Assembly: GCA_029218485.1 (NCBI GenBank)
Contig: JAQXRK010000274.1
Location: 1 to 7,233, forward strand
DNA: 7,233 nucleotides
Reading direction: 5' to 3'
Source of the DNA: a bacterium
GTDB taxonomy: Bacteria > Bacillota > Clostridia > Christensenellales > CAG-138
Made by a program: the position numbers and the translations under genes. The first letter of the stretch is position 1. The number at the start of each line of letters is the position of its first letter. Shown piece by piece: positions 6,120-7,233 of this stretch. Under the pieces are notes generated by a model that was not told the DNA's origin, did no database searches, and worked only from the letters and a program-made list of their open reading frames with translations.

Positions 6120-6142
6120 TTTTTTGCTCGCTGAGCAGGAAA
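6120..6142 (+). other. Hairpin between hydrolase and binding-protein genes
   Basis: A 10-bp stem (6120-6129 with 6133-6142, two G-U pairs in RNA) closes a GCT triloop. Its core is TGCTC/GAGCA, and its 5' arm starts with six T. No T-run follows the 3' arm; the next bases are A-rich and lead into the AAAGGAG site, so it is not a terminator on the plus strand. It may mark mRNA processing or adjust translation of the binding protein. Confidence 0.35.
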
Positions 6143-6171
6143 TACAAACAAAAAAAGGAGAGGTTGGAAAG

Positions 6172-7233
6172 ATGAAAAAGCTTTGGAAAGCCCTGAGTTT
6201 GCTGCTTGTCATGCTCATGCTGACCGCGTCCTTTGCCGGCTGCCAGCAGGCGCCGCAGGAGGAACCCCAAACGCCGGATACCCCCGCTGCAACCGAAGCA
6301 CCCACAGCGACCGAGATCCCCGAGCCCACGGAGGAGCCGCGCACGGAGCAGCGCATCGTCTGCCTGGCACCGAGCATGGTCGAAGTCGTGTATGCGCTCG
6401 GGTTGGGCGACGAGATCGTCGGCTGGTCGGCCTACACCGACTATCCGCCCGAGGTCGAGCAGCGCGAGGGCTGGGTGCCCTATGCCGAATACTACAGCAC
6501 GGATACGGCGGACTTTGATGTCGAGGCGGAGCTGGCTAAGGACGTCGCCGTGGTCTCCAAGTTCTACGACTGCAATTTCGAGATCATCGAGGCGCTCAAG
6601 CCGACGATCATCTTTGGTGAAGCGGAAGTCCAGCAGCCCATGGTGGAGGAGCTGAAGAACAGGGGCTATAACGCCTATAACTATGCGCCTGCCACCATCG
6701 ACGAGGTCTATGACATGATGCTCGAGATGGGCGAGCTGCTGGGCGTCGGGGAGTATGCGCAGGAGCTGGTGGACGGCTATTATCGGGAGATCGAGGAGAT
6801 CAAGGCCATCACGGCCAATCTCAAGCCGGTTCCCACGTACTTTGAGATCGCGCACCAGACCGACTACGGCGAGTATGGCGTGTTCGGCCCCTATACCAAT
6901 GCATCCGGCACTCCGTTTGACGATATGATCGCGATTGCGGGCGGCGTGAACATCTTCGGCGATCTCGAGGGCGACTATACCGAGGTAACCTTTGAGCAGA
7001 TCGTCGAGAAGAACCCCGCCGTCATCCTCTCGCCTTACTGGCCCAATGCGTTCGATGAAGAGGTGACGACGCTCTACGAGATCATGACCCGTCCCGGCTT
7101 TGATACGACGGACGCCGTGAAGACCGGCCGCGTCTATTACTATGACTCGAGCCTCATGAAGCGCTTCGGACCGCGCACCGTAACCGCGATCAAGAAGCTG
7201 GCATACCTGCTCCATCCGTATTATTTCGAGAAT
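6172..7233 (+). CDS. ABC-transporter substrate-binding lipoprotein, FepB/BtuF type (3' end outside window)
   Basis: 354 residues are visible and the frame is still open at the right edge; by family length only a few residues should be missing. Residues 1-24 form a lipoprotein signal: MKK, a hydrophobic core, then SFAGC with Cys24 as the lipidation site (Phe at -3 is unusual). A Pro/Thr/Glu-rich linker (25-60) tethers the domain outside the membrane. The periplasmic-binding fold starts at R61 (IVCLAPS) with the BtuF-like YTDYPP at 88-93. Glu137 (CNFEII) and Glu275 (FEQI) match BtuF Glu50 and Glu202, which dock onto arginines of the permease. The cobalamin-stacking tryptophans of BtuF are not conserved, so the cargo could be corrinoid, haem or a ferric siderophore. 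About 25 extra residues occur between 94 and 127 compared with BtuF. AGGAG (6156-6160) precedes the ATG by 11 bases. Permease and ATPase genes probably follow beyond the edge. Confidence 0.85.
   Translation, partial: MKKLWKALSLLLVMLMLTASFAGCQQAPQEEPQTPDTPAATEAPTATEIPEPTEEPRTEQRIVCLAPSMVEVVYALGLGDEIVGWSAYTDYPPEVEQREGWVPYAEYYSTDTADFDVEAELAKDVAVVSKFYDCNFEIIEALKPTIIFGEAEVQQPMVEELKNRGYNAYNYAPATIDEVYDMMLEMGELLGVGEYAQELVDGYYREIEEIKAITANLKPVPTYFEIAHQTDYGEYGVFGPYTNASGTPFDDMIAIAGGVNIFGDLEGDYTEVTFEQIVEKNPAVILSPYWPNAFDEEVTTLYEIMTRPGFDTTDAVKTGRVYYYDSSLMKRFGPRTVTAIKKLAYLLHPYYFEN

Noticed and set aside
4894..7215. Minus-strand open frame of 773 codons running antisense to both the hydrolase and the binding-protein genes.
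   Set aside because: Its translation is rich in His, Arg, Asp and Leu with no domain signal, as expected from the complement of GC-rich codons. The plus-strand genes here are recognised by conserved motifs and ribosome sites.
6172..7233. Firm assignment of the binding protein as a vitamin B12 (BtuF) protein.
   Set aside because: The permease-docking glutamates match BtuF, but they are shared across the family, and the BtuF ligand tryptophans are not conserved.

Overview
The window reads as chromosomal DNA from a GC-rich Clostridia-type Firmicute. The evidence is the strong AGGAG-type ribosome binding sites ahead of the genes, and the family content: a zinc-ribbon membrane protein resembling the clostridial DUF6320 family, a clostridial-type condensation-fold acyltransferase, and an archaeal/thermophile-type short adenosylhomocysteinase. 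No RNA genes, insertion sequences, CRISPR arrays or phage genes were seen. Assignment below class level is not supported.

Layout: (1) 47-898, minus strand, a four-pass membrane protein of unknown function. (2) 899-1202, a divergent intergenic region with a good sigma-70-type promoter for each side; the minus-strand leader contains four small stem-loops in tandem. (3) 1203-4732, plus strand, a tight four-gene operon: HSL-type alpha/beta hydrolase, HxxxDG acyltransferase (start and stop codons overlap), zinc-ribbon six-pass membrane protein, and a Crp/Fnr-family regulator, closed by a clear intrinsic terminator at 4751-4779. (4) 4780-4869, a short promoter region with a perfect 12-bp palindrome centred about 41.5 bp upstream of the start predicted from a TATACT -10 box. 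(5) 4870-6108, an S-adenosyl/S-inosyl-homocysteine hydrolase. (6) 6172 to the right edge, a class III ABC-transporter binding lipoprotein (FepB/BtuF type), missing only its last few residues.

Working model: the four-gene operon looks like an ester-making and ester-breaking module (acyltransferase plus esterase) with a membrane partner and its own regulator; its substrate is unknown. The regulator lacks the usual cAMP-binding pair and the usual Crp/Fnr DNA-reading glutamate. The palindrome just downstream sits where a class II Crp/Fnr activator would bind, so the regulator may control the homocysteine-hydrolase/transporter unit. The hydrolase carries HxExK in place of the HxTxE of classical SAH hydrolases, which points to S-inosylhomocysteine as a possible substrate. 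These links are inferences from sequence and position.
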